Positions 16,083 to 28,703 are shown, numbered from the stretch's first letter. The stretch: DNA of 47,521 bases from Alphaproteobacteria bacterium (GCA_016870115.1 VGCH01000022.1:1-47521); one strand, 5' to 3'. Translations and numbers: made by a program. Notes: a model not told the origin generated them from the letters alone.

Positions 16083-16958
16083 TCAGCCCGCGAACGCGAG
16101 GCAGTAGTCGCGCACGCGCTGGATCGGAATCCGGGCGTGGCTTTGAACGATGATGAACTTGCCGCCGGGATCACCACCGGGCGACACCGACATCCGCTCG
16201 AACTCCTCGGCGCCCCAAACGCAAGAGCGCTCTGAGAAGAGATGGACCTTGTCGCGATAGCACTCGTCCCAATGGACGTGATAGTCGAGCAAGTTGCCGC
16301 GCTTCTCCGCCACGCAAGTGTAGAGCGAGTACTCCGTCCACGTGACGTTCGTCATCTTGCGCATCACCGTCAGGGCGAGCACTCGGGCCGGATCCGACCC
16401 GCCCTCTGCAAGATGCTCCAAAACCTGGCGCGTCAGATCGCCATGCAGGATGTTGGGGGTCACCGAAAGCCCGTGAGCGCCAGCGTCGTAGGCGGTGCCG
16501 ACATAGTTGGCCGCGTTCTCCCACCAGCCGTGCCAGTATTTCGGCTCCCAGCGCGAGAGCGCGCGTCCGCGGCGCACGAAGGTCGCCTCGTCGAAGTCGC
16601 CGACGCAGACCACATCGGAATCGAGCGTCAGAAAGCCCGCGAAGCCGAGCTGCGTCGGCACCATGAGCTTGATCAGCTGCTGACGATACCAACCGGGCAT
16701 CAGGTAGAAGGCGCTGAGCCTCGAGAAGAACTCGCTCTCGGCGCGCACCGAGACGTCTACGCGGGGAAAGCGCGGCAGCTCCTTTCCGAGCTCCGCCACG
16801 TCGCGACCAGGTGCCACGATCAGCAACTCGAACGGCTTCGAGCCCTTCCAGTGGCGGTCGACAGACTCGACCAGCAGCGCCGCCCGCTCCAGATCGCCGC
16901 GCCGCTTCAGCCGGCGCAGGGCGATGGGGAGAATGGCCTTCGAAACTTCCGTGAACAT
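16083..16958 (-). CDS. DUF6492-type glycosyltransferase-like protein
   Basis: A 291-aa protein. The ATG at 16958 (MFTEVSKAILPIALRRLKRR) is chosen because further in-frame residues upstream run back into a terminator and hairpin region and are Arg-rich without motifs. The order LLIVAPGRDV, GWYRQQLIKL, GFAGFLTLDSDVVCVGDFDE is that of the DUF6492 family, with DSD acting like the metal/nucleotide-sugar DxD of GT-A glycosyltransferases. HWDECY and VWGAEEFERM follow. The target is not known; polysaccharide or protein decoration is possible. It stands alone, convergent with the CoA-transferase gene. Confidence 0.72.
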   Translation of the reverse strand: MFTEVSKAILPIALRRLKRRGDLERAALLVESVDRHWKGSKPFELLIVAPGRDVAELGKELPRFPRVDVSVRAESEFFSRLSAFYLMPGWYRQQLIKLMVPTQLGFAGFLTLDSDVVCVGDFDEATFVRRGRALSRWEPKYWHGWWENAANYVGTAYDAGAHGLSVTPNILHGDLTRQVLEHLAEGGSDPARVLALTVMRKMTNVTWTEYSLYTCVAEKRGNLLDYHVHWDECYRDKVHLFSERSCVWGAEEFERMSVSPGGDPGGKFIIVQSHARIPIQRVRDYCLAFAG

Positions 16959-16993
16959 GAAACTCCGGGCCGGTACCGACGGGCTTGCGCGAA

Positions 16994-17045
16994 GGAAGCG
17001 TCGCGCGCGGCGGGCCAATACCACACCGCGACGCGGAACGCTTCC
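16994..17045. repeat. 8-bp inverted repeat upstream of the DUF6492-type gene
   Basis: GGAAGCGT (16994-17001) and ACGCTTCC (17038-17045) are exact reverse complements enclosing a very GC-rich 36-nt loop that can fold further. The gene-free stretch 16959-17114 holds this repeat and presumably the promoter of the minus-strand gene starting at 16958; no clear -10/-35 was seen. Confidence 0.4.
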
Positions 17046-17114
17046 CTCGCGACTGCGTCGGAGTCTCGCACATTTCCATGCCTGGAAAGCGGCCATTCCG
17101 CCGGATCGCCGGTC

Positions 17115-17144
17115 AAAAAAACGCCGGGCCTGGAGGGCCCGGCG
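17115..17144 (-). terminator. intrinsic terminator at the end of the lsrB transcript
   Basis: On the minus strand a perfect 9-bp stem, CGCCGGGCC (17122-17130) with GGCCCGGCG (17136-17144), is followed directly by seven T (17121 down to 17115). This is the clearest intrinsic terminator in the window. It closes the hairpin-rich 3' region of lsrB. Confidence 0.88.
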
Positions 17145-17311
17145 AGTCAAACAGGGAGGCTTCACGTCTGGGAGACGTGGGACCAAGATGATCCCGGTTC
17201 GCCTTCGGACCACCGAAGCAATCACGAGGATGAACTGGTAAGAGCTTACTCCCAGTTGCGTTGCCACCGATGACTGAAGTTCGGGCAACTGGCATGCGGC
17301 ACAAGCATGCC
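17115..17311 (-). ncRNA. candidate structured RNA in the 3' region of lsrB
   Basis: In minus-strand order the region holds these stems: 17311-17305/17297-17291 (7 bp), 17292-17285/17259-17252 (8 bp, alternative to the first at its edge), 17249-17245/17242-17238, 17218-17213/17208-17203 (6 bp), 17195-17190/17184-17179 (6 bp), 17178-17173/17169-17164 (6 bp), then the terminator. The stem at 17179-17195 needs a G-U pair that only works in the minus-strand RNA. Just before the terminator the unpaired segment reads GCCTCCCTG, an anti-Shine-Dalgarno-like tract. No separate promoter was recognised, so it may be processed from the lsrB mRNA. It does not match any tRNA, tmRNA or SRP RNA that I can recognise. 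Confidence 0.5.
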
Positions 17312-17322
17312 TCGGGCGCCGC

Positions 17323-18216
17323 TCAGAAGCGGGTCTCCGCGACCTTGCGCAGCAGAAAGTCCCGGAAAACGGCGATCCGCTTGGAGTGGCGCAATTCTTC
17401 CGGGTACGTGAAGTAGACGTCGGTCGTTCGCACGTTGAGATCGGGCAGCACCGCCTCGAGCTTGGTCGACTCGCGCGCGAGATAGTCAGGGAGCGAAGCG
17501 ATGCCCAACCCCGATTCGACAGCGCGGAAGATGCCGTAGACGTTGTTCACGCGCAGCACCACTGTGCGCGGCAGGTTGTCCGGATTGCCCTCATGGAGAA
17601 GCCAGTTCACGTCCTGGACGGGCGCCCTCGCATCCTCACCGAAAATGATGAGGCGGTGCTTGTCGAGTTCGTCGACCGACTTCGGCCGACCGTACTTCTG
17701 GATGTAGCTATGGCCGGCATAGACATGACTACGCACCGTTAGAAGGTGCCGCTGAATCAGTCCGGGTTGTCGCGGCATCACCATGCGGATCGCGACATCG
17801 GCCTCGCGCATGCCGAGATCGAGCTCGTTGTCGGACAGCACCAGGCTGACATCGACCTCGGGATACATGGTGATGAATTCGTGCATCTGCGCGGTGAGCC
17901 AGGTCGAGCCGAAGCCCACCGTCGCCGTCACCTTGAGCCGGCCGGCGGGCTTGTCCTGGTTGGCCCGCAGCAGCGCCTCGGCCGTATTCACCTTGCCGGC
18001 CATGTCGCGCGCGGTGCGATAGAGCAGCTCCCCCTGCTCGGTCAGGATCAGGCCGCGGGCATGACGATGGAACAGCATCACGCCCAGCTGCTCCTCCAGC
18101 GCGCCGATCTGGCGCGAGATCGCCGATTGGCTGAGCTTCAGCCCTTCACCGGCGTGGGTGAAGCTGCCGGCGTCCGCGACCGCCTGGAAGATCCGCAGCT
18201 TGTCCCAGTCGACCAT
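17323..18216 (-). CDS. lsrB: LysR-family regulator, LsrB/VtlR-like
   Basis: A 297-aa LysR-type regulator. The winged HTH is at about 1-65 (DWDKLRIFQAVADAGSFTHA, LSQSAISRQIGALEEQLGV), followed by the effector domain. The N-terminus and HRHARGLILTEQGELLYRTA resemble Sinorhizobium LsrB / Brucella VtlR, regulators linked to oxidative stress, cell envelope and, for VtlR, activation of a small RNA (established for those species). In Sinorhizobium lsrB also lies beside trxB, as here (15 nt downstream of trxB). The gene is followed by a hairpin-rich 3' region and terminator. The orthology is my reading of sequence and context; targets here are unknown. Confidence 0.85.
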   Translation of the reverse strand: MVDWDKLRIFQAVADAGSFTHAGEGLKLSQSAISRQIGALEEQLGVMLFHRHARGLILTEQGELLYRTARDMAGKVNTAEALLRANQDKPAGRLKVTATVGFGSTWLTAQMHEFITMYPEVDVSLVLSDNELDLGMREADVAIRMVMPRQPGLIQRHLLTVRSHVYAGHSYIQKYGRPKSVDELDKHRLIIFGEDARAPVQDVNWLLHEGNPDNLPRTVVLRVNNVYGIFRAVESGLGIASLPDYLARESTKLEAVLPDLNVRTTDVYFTYPEELRHSKRIAVFRDFLLRKVAETRF

Positions 18217-18231
18217 CTCCCCGCGTCCCCG

Positions 18232-19203
18232 CTATTCCGCCGCCTGCGCGAGCCCGGCCTCCCGACCGGCCAGCCACTTCTCCGCCTCCAGCGCCGCCAT
18301 GCAGCCGGTGCCCGCGGCGGTCACAGCCTGGCGGAAGACCTTGTCCTGCACGTCGCCGGCCGCAAACACTCCCTCGATATCGGTCGCGGTCGAGTCCGGC
18401 CGGGTGAGCAGATAGCCTTCGCCGTCCATGGCGAGCTTGCCCTTGAAGAGCTCGGTGTTGGGAGAGTGGCCGATCGCCACGAACACCCCATCGGTCGGCA
18501 GCGTCGTCTCCGCCCCGGTGCGCGCATGGCGGAGTCTCACGCCCTGCACCAGGGGCGCAGGCGCGCGCTCCCCCACGATCTCTGCCACGGTCTGGTCCCA
18601 TAGCACCGTCACCTTGGGATTCCGGAAGAGCCGTTGCTGAAGGATCTTCTCGGCACGCAGCGAGTCGCGGCGATGCACGAGCGTCACCTTCGACGCGTGG
18701 TGGGTCAGATAGAGCGCCTCTTCCACCGCGGTGTTGCCGCCGCCGACCACCACGACTTCCTTGCCGCGGAAGAAAAATCCATCGCAGGTCGCACAGGCTG
18801 AGACGCCGCCGCCGCGGAAGGTCTCTTCCGACGGCAGGCCGAGCCACTTCGCCGTCGCGCCGGTGCAGATGATGAGCGAGTCAGCCTCGTAGCGATCGCC
18901 GGAGTCGCCGAGGCAGACGAACGGACGCCGCGAGAGGTCGACCTCGACGATGGTGTCCGAGACCAGCCGCGTGCCGACATGCTCGGCCTGCTTCTGCATC
19001 TGCTCCATCAACCAAGGGCCCTGAATCACATCGGCGAAACCCGGATAGTTCTCCACGTCAGTGGTGATGGTGAGCTGCCCACCCGGCTGGATGCCCTGCA
19101 CCAGGATCGGCTGGAGGCTTGCACGGGCAGCATAGATCGCGGCGGTGTAGCCGGCGGGGCCCGACCCCAAGATCAACACTTTGCTTTGATGAAGGTTCGC
19201 CAT
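18232..19203 (-). CDS. trxB: thioredoxin-disulfide reductase
   Basis: An FAD flavoenzyme that reduces thioredoxin with NADPH in the cytoplasm. The ATG at 19203 gives 323 aa, the usual length; upstream in-frame residues lack motifs. VLILGSGPAGYTAAIYAAR (about 8-26) binds FAD, the redox pair is in SACATCDGFFF (CATC, about 137-140), VVVVGGGNTAVEEALYL binds NADPH, and GVFAAGDVQDKVFRQAVTAA near the C-terminus is the second FAD motif. It is the first gene of a trxB-lsrB unit and diverges from the lrp-type gene at 19380 across 176 nt. Confidence 0.95.
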   Translation of the reverse strand: MANLHQSKVLILGSGPAGYTAAIYAARASLQPILVQGIQPGGQLTITTDVENYPGFADVIQGPWLMEQMQKQAEHVGTRLVSDTIVEVDLSRRPFVCLGDSGDRYEADSLIICTGATAKWLGLPSEETFRGGGVSACATCDGFFFRGKEVVVVGGGNTAVEEALYLTHHASKVTLVHRRDSLRAEKILQQRLFRNPKVTVLWDQTVAEIVGERAPAPLVQGVRLRHARTGAETTLPTDGVFVAIGHSPNTELFKGKLAMDGEGYLLTRPDSTATDIEGVFAAGDVQDKVFRQAVTAAGTGCMAALEAEKWLAGREAGLAQAAE

Positions 19204-19328
19204 GTCCGCTCCGCTTCCCGCCAACTGCATATCTACGCCATCTGTGCAGCCCTCGGGCAGTTTCCAGAGCAGCCTTATCAACAATTTTGCGGGATGCGCC
19301 CCATCCCCATGCCGTTTGGGCAACTTTA

Positions 19329-19357
19329 TTGCGCCAATGGCACGGTTCTGGCATAGA
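19329..19357 (+). promoter_or_regulatory. possible sigma70 promoter of the Lrp-type gene
   Basis: TTGCGC (19329-19334) and CATAGA (19352-19357) are 17 nt apart and lie 22 nt before the ATG, with GGAGG between. The boxes are moderate matches only. Lrp proteins often bind their own promoter; no clear operator was recognised. Confidence 0.4.
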
Positions 19358-19379
19358 GCCGGCGGACGGAGGAAACAAA

Positions 19380-19856
19380 ATGGCGCGCGCAAAGCTCGAT
19401 CGAATCGACCGGCGCATCCTGAACGATCTGCAGGCCAGCGGCCGCATGACCAACGTCGAACTCGCCGAGCGGGCGGGCATCTCGGCGCCCCCCTGCCTGC
19501 GCCGGGTGCGGGCGCTGGAGCGGACCGGCATCATCAAGGGCTATCACGCCGACCTTAGCGCCGAGGCGCTGGGCTACAGCGTTTCCGTCTTCGCGCTGGT
19601 CGGCCTCAACAGTCAGGCGGAGAGCGATCTCAAGGCCTTCGAGGAGCTGATGGCGGGTTGGCCCGAGGTACGCGAGTGCCACATGCTGGCCGGCGAGGCG
19701 GACTTCCTCGTGAAGATCGTGGCAGAGACCTGGGACGAATATCAGCGTTTCCTCACCACGCGGCTCACCTCGGCGCCCAACGTCAGCCATGTGAAGTCGA
19801 TGATGGTCTTCCGGACCGCCAAGGACGTTCCGGGCGTCCCGATCTCCACCGACTGA
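19380..19856 (+). CDS. Lrp/AsnC-family transcriptional regulator
   Basis: A 158-aa feast/famine regulator. The HTH is at about 1-60 (KLDRIDRRILNDLQASGRMT, NVELAERAGISAPPCLRRVR), followed by the alpha-beta RAM ligand domain (GYSVSVFALVGLN, VRECHMLAGEADFLVKIVAE). The ATG at 19380 follows a good GGAGGAAA site and gives the standard length, so the longer frame upstream is rejected. It diverges from trxB. Amino acids are the usual effectors of the family; which one applies is not visible. DNA-binding, cytoplasmic, probably oligomeric. Confidence 0.93.
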   Translation: MARAKLDRIDRRILNDLQASGRMTNVELAERAGISAPPCLRRVRALERTGIIKGYHADLSAEALGYSVSVFALVGLNSQAESDLKAFEELMAGWPEVRECHMLAGEADFLVKIVAETWDEYQRFLTTRLTSAPNVSHVKSMMVFRTAKDVPGVPISTD

Positions 19857-19871
19857 TCTCGGTCGAAGCTC

Positions 19872-19913
19872 TTGCAGGAAACGCTGTGTATCTATAGGCT
19901 GCAAAAATACACA
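19872..19913 (+). promoter_or_regulatory. promoter-operator candidate upstream of the YciB/IspZ-like gene
   Basis: TGTGTAT (19885-19891) and ATACACA (19907-19913) are exact reverse complements 15 nt apart. They bracket a -10-like TATAGG (19893-19898), with TTGCAG (19872-19877) as a weak -35 at 15 nt. A palindrome placed this way is the usual layout of a repressor site. It begins 37 nt before the ATG at 19922. Confidence 0.4.
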
Positions 19914-19921
19914 CTGTTGTC

Positions 19922-20506
19922 ATGAAGGCTGCCCCAATGAGACAGTTCCTCGACGCGTCGCGCGTTCTGGCGATGGACCTCGCCTCCACCCTCCTCTTCC
20001 TTGCCATCCTGGCCACCACCGGCAGCCTGATCGCCGCCGTCGCCTCGGGTATGGCACTCGGGATTGCGCAAATCGGCCATGACCTCTGGCGGGGCAAACG
20101 CATCGAGGCGCTCCAGTGGCTGAGCTTGATCATCATCGTGGTCTCCGGGTCGGCGACGTTCGTGACCGACGATCCGCTGTTCGTGATGCTGAAGCCCACG
20201 GTCATCTATGCGGTCGTGGGCTGCGTGATGCTGCGACGCGGCTGGATGACGCGATACCTGCCGCCGATCGCGCAGCACCTGGTGCCCGACCTCGGCGTGC
20301 TGTTCGGCTACATCTGGGCCGGCCTGATGTTCGGCTCGGCTGTGCTCAACATCGTGCTGGCGCTGCTGCTGGAACCCGCGGCCTGGGCCGCGTGGAAGTC
20401 GGCCTGGGCGATCGGCAGCAAAGTGGCGCTGTTTCTGATCCAGTACGCCATCATGAAGACCGTCGGCATCCGGCGCGCGCGGCGCGCCATGGCGGCGTCT
20501 ACTTGA
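19922..20506 (+). CDS. YciB/IspZ-family inner membrane protein (septation protein A-like)
   Basis: A 194-aa polytopic membrane protein. Hydrophobic segments lie at about 15-48, 66-80, 90-104, 120-150 and 160-178. [20 protein letters not shown] corresponds to the family's conserved K-PT-IY segment, and the C-terminal half keeps the W-x-x-W/K pattern of YciB. The family is tied to cell-envelope synthesis and septation. A second in-frame ATG at 19937 has AAGG 8 nt upstream and may be the true start; the ATG at 19922 has no visible ribosome site. The 3' end overlaps the convergent greA end by 8 nt. Confidence 0.82.
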   Translation: MKAAPMRQFLDASRVLAMDLASTLLFLAILATTGSLIAAVASGMALGIAQIGHDLWRGKRIEALQWLSLIIIVVSGSATFVTDDPLFVMLKPTVIYAVVGCVMLRRGWMTRYLPPIAQHLVPDLGVLFGYIWAGLMFGSAVLNIVLALLLEPAAWAAWKSAWAIGSKVALFLIQYAIMKTVGIRRARRAMAAST

Positions 20507-20972
20507 ACTGGACACCGACCACTTCGTAGGACTTGGCACCGCGCGGGGTCTGCACCTCGACAGTGTCGCCCACCGTCTTGCCGATCAGCGCCCGCCCGAT
20601 CGGCGAGGTGATCGAAATGCGCCCCTTCGAGAGGTCCGCCTCGTACGGGCCCACGATCTGGTACTTCACCTTCTCGTCGGTATCCTCGTCGGCAAGCCGC
20701 ACGGTGGCGCCGAACTTCACGACCTTGCCCGAGAGCTTGCTGAGGTCGATCACATCGGCACGCGAGATGATGTCCTCCAATTCGCCGATCCGGCCCTCGA
20801 TGAAGCTCTGCTTCTCGCGCGCCGACGTGTACTCGGCGTTCTCCGACAGGTCTCCGTGCGAACGCGCCTCCGCGATCGCCTTGATGATCGCCGGTCGCTC
20901 GACACCCTTGAGCTGCTTCAGCTCGTCCTCGAGGCTACGCAGCCCCGGCCCTGTCATCGGCACCTTGTCCAT
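20499..20972 (-). CDS. greA: transcription elongation factor GreA
   Basis: It rescues backtracked RNA polymerase by stimulating transcript cleavage. The 157-aa length is the norm once the ATG at 20972 ([18 protein letters not shown]) is used. The N-terminal coiled coil (about 8-78) contains [20 protein letters not shown], whose acidic tip residues DLSENAEY enter the polymerase secondary channel. The C-terminal FKBP-like domain includes [20 protein letters not shown] and ALIGKTVGD. It lies 77 nt downstream of carB on the same strand, an arrangement common in alphaproteobacteria. Confidence 0.96.
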   Translation of the reverse strand: MDKVPMTGPGLRSLEDELKQLKGVERPAIIKAIAEARSHGDLSENAEYTSAREKQSFIEGRIGELEDIISRADVIDLSKLSGKVVKFGATVRLADEDTDEKVKYQIVGPYEADLSKGRISITSPIGRALIGKTVGDTVEVQTPRGAKSYEVVGVQFK

Positions 20973-21049
20973 GTCCGGATCGTCCCTTGTCGCGCAACGG
21001 CCGTCAACGGCGTTCGCCGCCACCGCGCGAGCCGCGCCGATGCAAGCTC

Positions 21050-24295
<3,246 letters not shown>

Positions 24296-24299
24296 CGCC

Positions 24300-25487
<1,188 letters not shown>

Positions 25488-25664
25488 GTGTTCGGTTCCG
25501 TTCGCCAGGCCCGCCTGCAGGACCGTCAATCGGTCGCCCGCGAACCGGGCGGGTTGTAATGAAGCGACGGGGCACCGTCAAGCCAGCGTCGGCGGCGATT
25601 TGTTCATACAATTCAATGGCTTAATTGCTTTGCCAACAGAGCTGCGCGGCTTTAGGGTGCGGCC

Positions 25665-26126
25665 ATGCTGCGACAGACCCTGAACGACGCGATGAAGGAG
25701 GCGATGAAGAGCCGCGACCAGGCCACGCTGGGCACGGTCCGCCTCATCCTGGCCAAGCTCAAGGATGTGGATATCGCCGCCCGCACGGCCGACAGCCGCG
25801 AGGGCGTCTCGGATGAACGAATCCTCTCAATGCTGCAGGGCATGATCAAACAGCGGAACGAAGCGATCACGCTCTACCGCCAGGGCGGCCGCGCCGAGCT
25901 TGCCGACAAGGAACAGGCCGAAATCGCGGTCATCGAACGGTTCCTGCCTCGTCAGATGGACGATGCCGCCGTGGCGGCGGCGATCGCGGAGGCCGTGAAG
26001 GCGACTGGGGCCGCCTCCATCAAGGACATGGGCGGCGTGATCGCCGCGCTCAAGGCTAAGTACACCGGCCAAATGGATTTCGCCAAAGCGTCAGGAGCGG
26101 TGAAAAAGGCGCTGACCGGCGGCTGA
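25665..26126 (+). CDS. GatB/YqeY domain protein
   Basis: A 153-aa protein with the YqeY fold, a helical bundle related to the tail of the amidotransferase subunit GatB. MLRQTLNDAMKEAMKSRD, LGTVRLILAKLKDVDI, LPRQMDDAAVAAAIAEAV and the final GQMDFAKASGAVKKAL are the conserved segments. The family is thought to touch tRNA-linked metabolism, but the exact role is unknown. It precedes dnaG by 72 nt on the same strand, the usual yqeY-dnaG-rpoD order. Divergent from carA. Confidence 0.93.
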   Translation: MLRQTLNDAMKEAMKSRDQATLGTVRLILAKLKDVDIAARTADSREGVSDERILSMLQGMIKQRNEAITLYRQGGRAELADKEQAEIAVIERFLPRQMDDAAVAAAIAEAVKATGAASIKDMGGVIAALKAKYTGQMDFAKASGAVKKALTGG

Positions 26127-26171
26127 GTGCCGCCCCGCGCTCAAGCAGTCCCCACTATTCGCCATCGCCAA

Positions 26172-26188
26172 GCCGTCCGCCGGACGGC
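26172..26188 (+). promoter_or_regulatory. hairpin just before dnaG
   Basis: GCCGTCC (26172-26178) and GGACGGC (26182-26188) form a perfect 7-bp stem with a 3-nt loop, ending 10 nt before the dnaG ATG and next to its weak ribosome site. It could damp primase translation or part the yqeY and dnaG messages; no U-tract is present. Confidence 0.45.
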
Positions 26189-26198
26189 ATCGTAGGGC

Positions 26199-28073
26199 AT
26201 GGCCTTCCCGCCGGGATTCCTGGACGAGCTGCGCGCGCGCACGACGCTGTCGGATGTGGTGGGCCGCAAGGTCACGCTGAAGCGCGCCGGGCGAGAGTTC
26301 TCCGGGCTCTGCCCCTTCCACAACGAAAAGACACCGTCCTTCACCGTCAACGATCGGAAGGGGTTTTTCCATTGCTTCGGCTGCGGTGAACACGGCGATG
26401 CCATCGGCTTCGTGATGAAGACCGAGGGACTTTCGTTCCCGGAATCGGTGGAGAAGCTGGCGCGTGAGGTCGGCCTTGAGGTGCCGCGCGCCACGCCGCA
26501 GGAGCGCGAGCGCGCCGAGCGCGCGTCGAGCCTGCAGGAGGTGGTCGAACTGGCCGCCCGCTGGTTCGAACGCCAGCTCCGCCTGCCTGTGGGCCGCGCC
26601 GGACTCGACTATCTGCGGGGGCGCGGGCTCTCGGAGGAGACCATCGAGGGTTTTCGTCTTGGCTTCGCCCCGGACTCGCGGGATGGACTGCTCGCCACTC
26701 TGAAGCGCGAGGGGGCGACCGAGGACAGAATCGTCGAGGCGGGCCTTGCCATCCGGCCGGACGACGGGCGCGGCGCCTACGACCGCTTCCGCGGACGTGT
26801 GATGTTCCCGATCAATGATCGTCGCGGCCGGGTCATCGCCTTTGGAGGCCGCGTCATCGGCCCGGGTGAGCCCAAGTATCTCAACTCGCCGGAGACGCCA
26901 CTCTTCCACAAGGGCAACAATCTCTACTGTCTCGACCGCGCCCGCGCGGCCTCGGCCAGGGACCAGCCAGTGATCGTGGCGGAAGGCTACATGGACGTGA
27001 TCGCGCTGCAGGTCGCGGGTTTCGCTGGCGCCGTGGCACCACTCGGCACCGCGCTCACCGAGGCGCAGCTCCAGGAGACGTGGAAGCTCGCGGACGAGCC
27101 GGTGCTGTCGTTCGATGGTGACAACGCCGGGCGCCGCGCCGCGTCGCGGGCAGCGGAGCGCGCGTTGCCGCTGCTGCGACCGGGCAAGAGTCTGCGCTTC
27201 GCGCTCCTGCCCCAGGGCGAGGACCCCGACAGCCTGATCCGCAATCGTGGCGCCGCGGCGATCTCGGGGCTGCTCGAGCGCGCGCGACCGCTCGCCGACA
27301 TCGTTTGGGAGATGGAGACCGAGGGTCGCCCGACTGACACGCCGGAGCGGCGCGCGCGCTTGCAGCACGCCATCGAACGGCGCGTCGAGGAGATCGCTGA
27401 CCTGACGGTGCGGGACTACTACCGCACTGACATGCGCGATCGGCTCGCGCGACTGCGCGCCGCCACCCGACCGGCTTGGACTCCGGGCGCACGCCGCACG
27501 GCCCCGGGCTGGCGCGGTCAGCCGCCGCCCGGTCCCTTCGCACCGGGCGCCGCAGCACGACGTGTGGCGGTCGACTCCGCGACCCACCTGCAGGAACGCG
27601 CGCTGCTCGGCGCATTGGTCGAGCGCCCCGCCCTGCTCCACCGGCTGGCCGAGGATCTTGCGGCTCTGCCCATCGACCACGCGGACCTGTCGCGCCTACG
27701 GGCCTCGCTCCTGGATGCCGCCGCGTCGCTCGGCTCGGGCCTCGATCCCGCGATCGAGGACGGCCGGGGCGACGAGCCACCGCTTGAGACCAGCCTGGTT
27801 CTCGACCACCTCGCGCGTGAGGGGCTCGCCCGACTTGCCTCCACCGTCGCGGAGCAAGCCCGCGCGCAGTTCCGCGACACGCTCGCCGACACCGACCTCG
27901 CGGTCGAGCAGTGGCGCCGGATGGCCCGTCACATCGCCCAGCTGAGCGGCGACCCGGAAGAATTGGCCCGTGCCGAACAGGCACTCGCGGATGACCCCAG
28001 CGAAGAGAACCTCGGTCGCCTGCAGGCGGTGCTGGAGCGTATCCGTCGCGAGCGTGCCGACATCGGGCCATGA
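26199..28073 (+). CDS. dnaG: DNA primase
   Basis: It makes RNA primers at the replication fork. In 624 aa: CHC2 zinc finger at about 38-70 (CPFHNEKTPSFT, FFHCFGCGEHGDAIGF); catalytic core with LGFAPDSRDGL and GRVMFPINDRRGRVIAFGGR; TOPRIM at about 262-330 with VIVAEGYMDVIAL and FDGDNAGRRAA, which bind the catalytic metals. A Pro/Arg-rich linker near 425-450 leads to the DnaB-binding C-terminal domain (QERALLGALVERPALL). Complete. A short hairpin sits at its ribosome site. It lies upstream of rpoD with one nuclease gene between. Confidence 0.97.
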   Translation: MAFPPGFLDELRARTTLSDVVGRKVTLKRAGREFSGLCPFHNEKTPSFTVNDRKGFFHCFGCGEHGDAIGFVMKTEGLSFPESVEKLAREVGLEVPRATPQERERAERASSLQEVVELAARWFERQLRLPVGRAGLDYLRGRGLSEETIEGFRLGFAPDSRDGLLATLKREGATEDRIVEAGLAIRPDDGRGAYDRFRGRVMFPINDRRGRVIAFGGRVIGPGEPKYLNSPETPLFHKGNNLYCLDRARAASARDQPVIVAEGYMDVIALQVAGFAGAVAPLGTALTEAQLQETWKLADEPVLSFDGDNAGRRAASRAAERALPLLRPGKSLRFALLPQGEDPDSLIRNRGAAAISGLLERARPLADIVWEMETEGRPTDTPERRARLQHAIERRVEEIADLTVRDYYRTDMRDRLARLRAATRPAWTPGARRTAPGWRGQPPPGPFAPGAAARRVAVDSATHLQERALLGALVERPALLHRLAEDLAALPIDHADLSRLRASLLDAAASLGSGLDPAIEDGRGDEPPLETSLVLDHLAREGLARLASTVAEQARAQFRDTLADTDLAVEQWRRMARHIAQLSGDPEELARAEQALADDPSEENLGRLQAVLERIRRERADIGP

Positions 28074-28161
28074 GACAAACACACCTTTTACGTGTGTGCA
28101 TATCCTGATTTTCACCGCAAACTGGACGCCTTCGCGTCACGAAGGAAGTCGAGGATGCGGC

Positions 28162-28686
28162 ATGAAGTTTCTGTACCTCTCGCTCGCCCTCGCGCTGGCC
28201 GCCCTCCCAACATCGGCCGGTCCGCGAGAGGCCAGCGCGTGCCGAGAGGGTGGCCTGCCGCCGGTGTTCGAAGGGCTCGCTTTCGCGGGTGATGGCGACA
28301 CGATCTATGGCGTGGGCCAGACGGCCGCGATCAGGCTCTGGGGAATGGATACACCGGAGTTGCGCAGCGGCGGCAAGACGGAAACCACAAGCGGCATGCG
28401 CGCCCACGCCTACGTGGCCGACCTGCTGGCCGAGGCCGGCCACCGCGTGAGTTGCATTCCGCTGCAGCGAGACCGGTACTGCCGCGTGGTGTCCACCTGC
28501 CTCACCGCCCACGGCAAGGATATCGTGCTGGAGACGCTGAGGGCGGGCTTCGCGTATGGCTTTTTCCTGTCGGCGGCCACCCCGGATCGGATCGCCACGA
28601 GCCTTGCCTACGCCGAGGCCGAGGGGGAGGCCCGGCGCGGGCGCCGAGGGCTCTGGCCGGTTTGGCTGGGCGAGTCCCTGCGCTAG
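28162..28686 (+). CDS. exported thermonuclease-family (SNase-like) protein
   Basis: A 174-aa protein with signal peptide 1-23 (KFLYLSLALALAALPTSA) and one staphylococcal nuclease-like domain. The OB-fold signature IRLWGMDTPELR carries Arg58, Asp63 and Glu66 in the places of the catalytic Arg35, Asp40 and Glu43, and DRYCRVV supplies Arg108 for Arg87. So it could be an active calcium-dependent nuclease in the periplasm or outside. Four cysteines (CREGG, CIPLQ, YCRVVSTC) could form disulfides. It is inserted between dnaG and rpoD, which are usually neighbours. The ATG at 28162 is set by the signal peptide. Confidence 0.85.
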   Translation: MKFLYLSLALALAALPTSAGPREASACREGGLPPVFEGLAFAGDGDTIYGVGQTAAIRLWGMDTPELRSGGKTETTSGMRAHAYVADLLAEAGHRVSCIPLQRDRYCRVVSTCLTAHGKDIVLETLRAGFAYGFFLSAATPDRIATSLAYAEAEGEARRGRRGLWPVWLGESLR

Positions 28687-28703
28687 GGAGCCGCGACCGG
28701 GTA

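Noticed and set aside
16959-17288. N-terminal extension of the DUF6492-type protein through the structured region
   Set aside because: The extension would pass through the lsrB terminator and hairpins and is Arg-rich without motifs; the ATG at 16958 starts the conserved part.
17113-17304. Small protein of 63 codons on the minus strand in the lsrB 3' region
   Set aside because: It runs through the terminator stem and the sequence is dominated by paired arms; RNA structure explains the region better.
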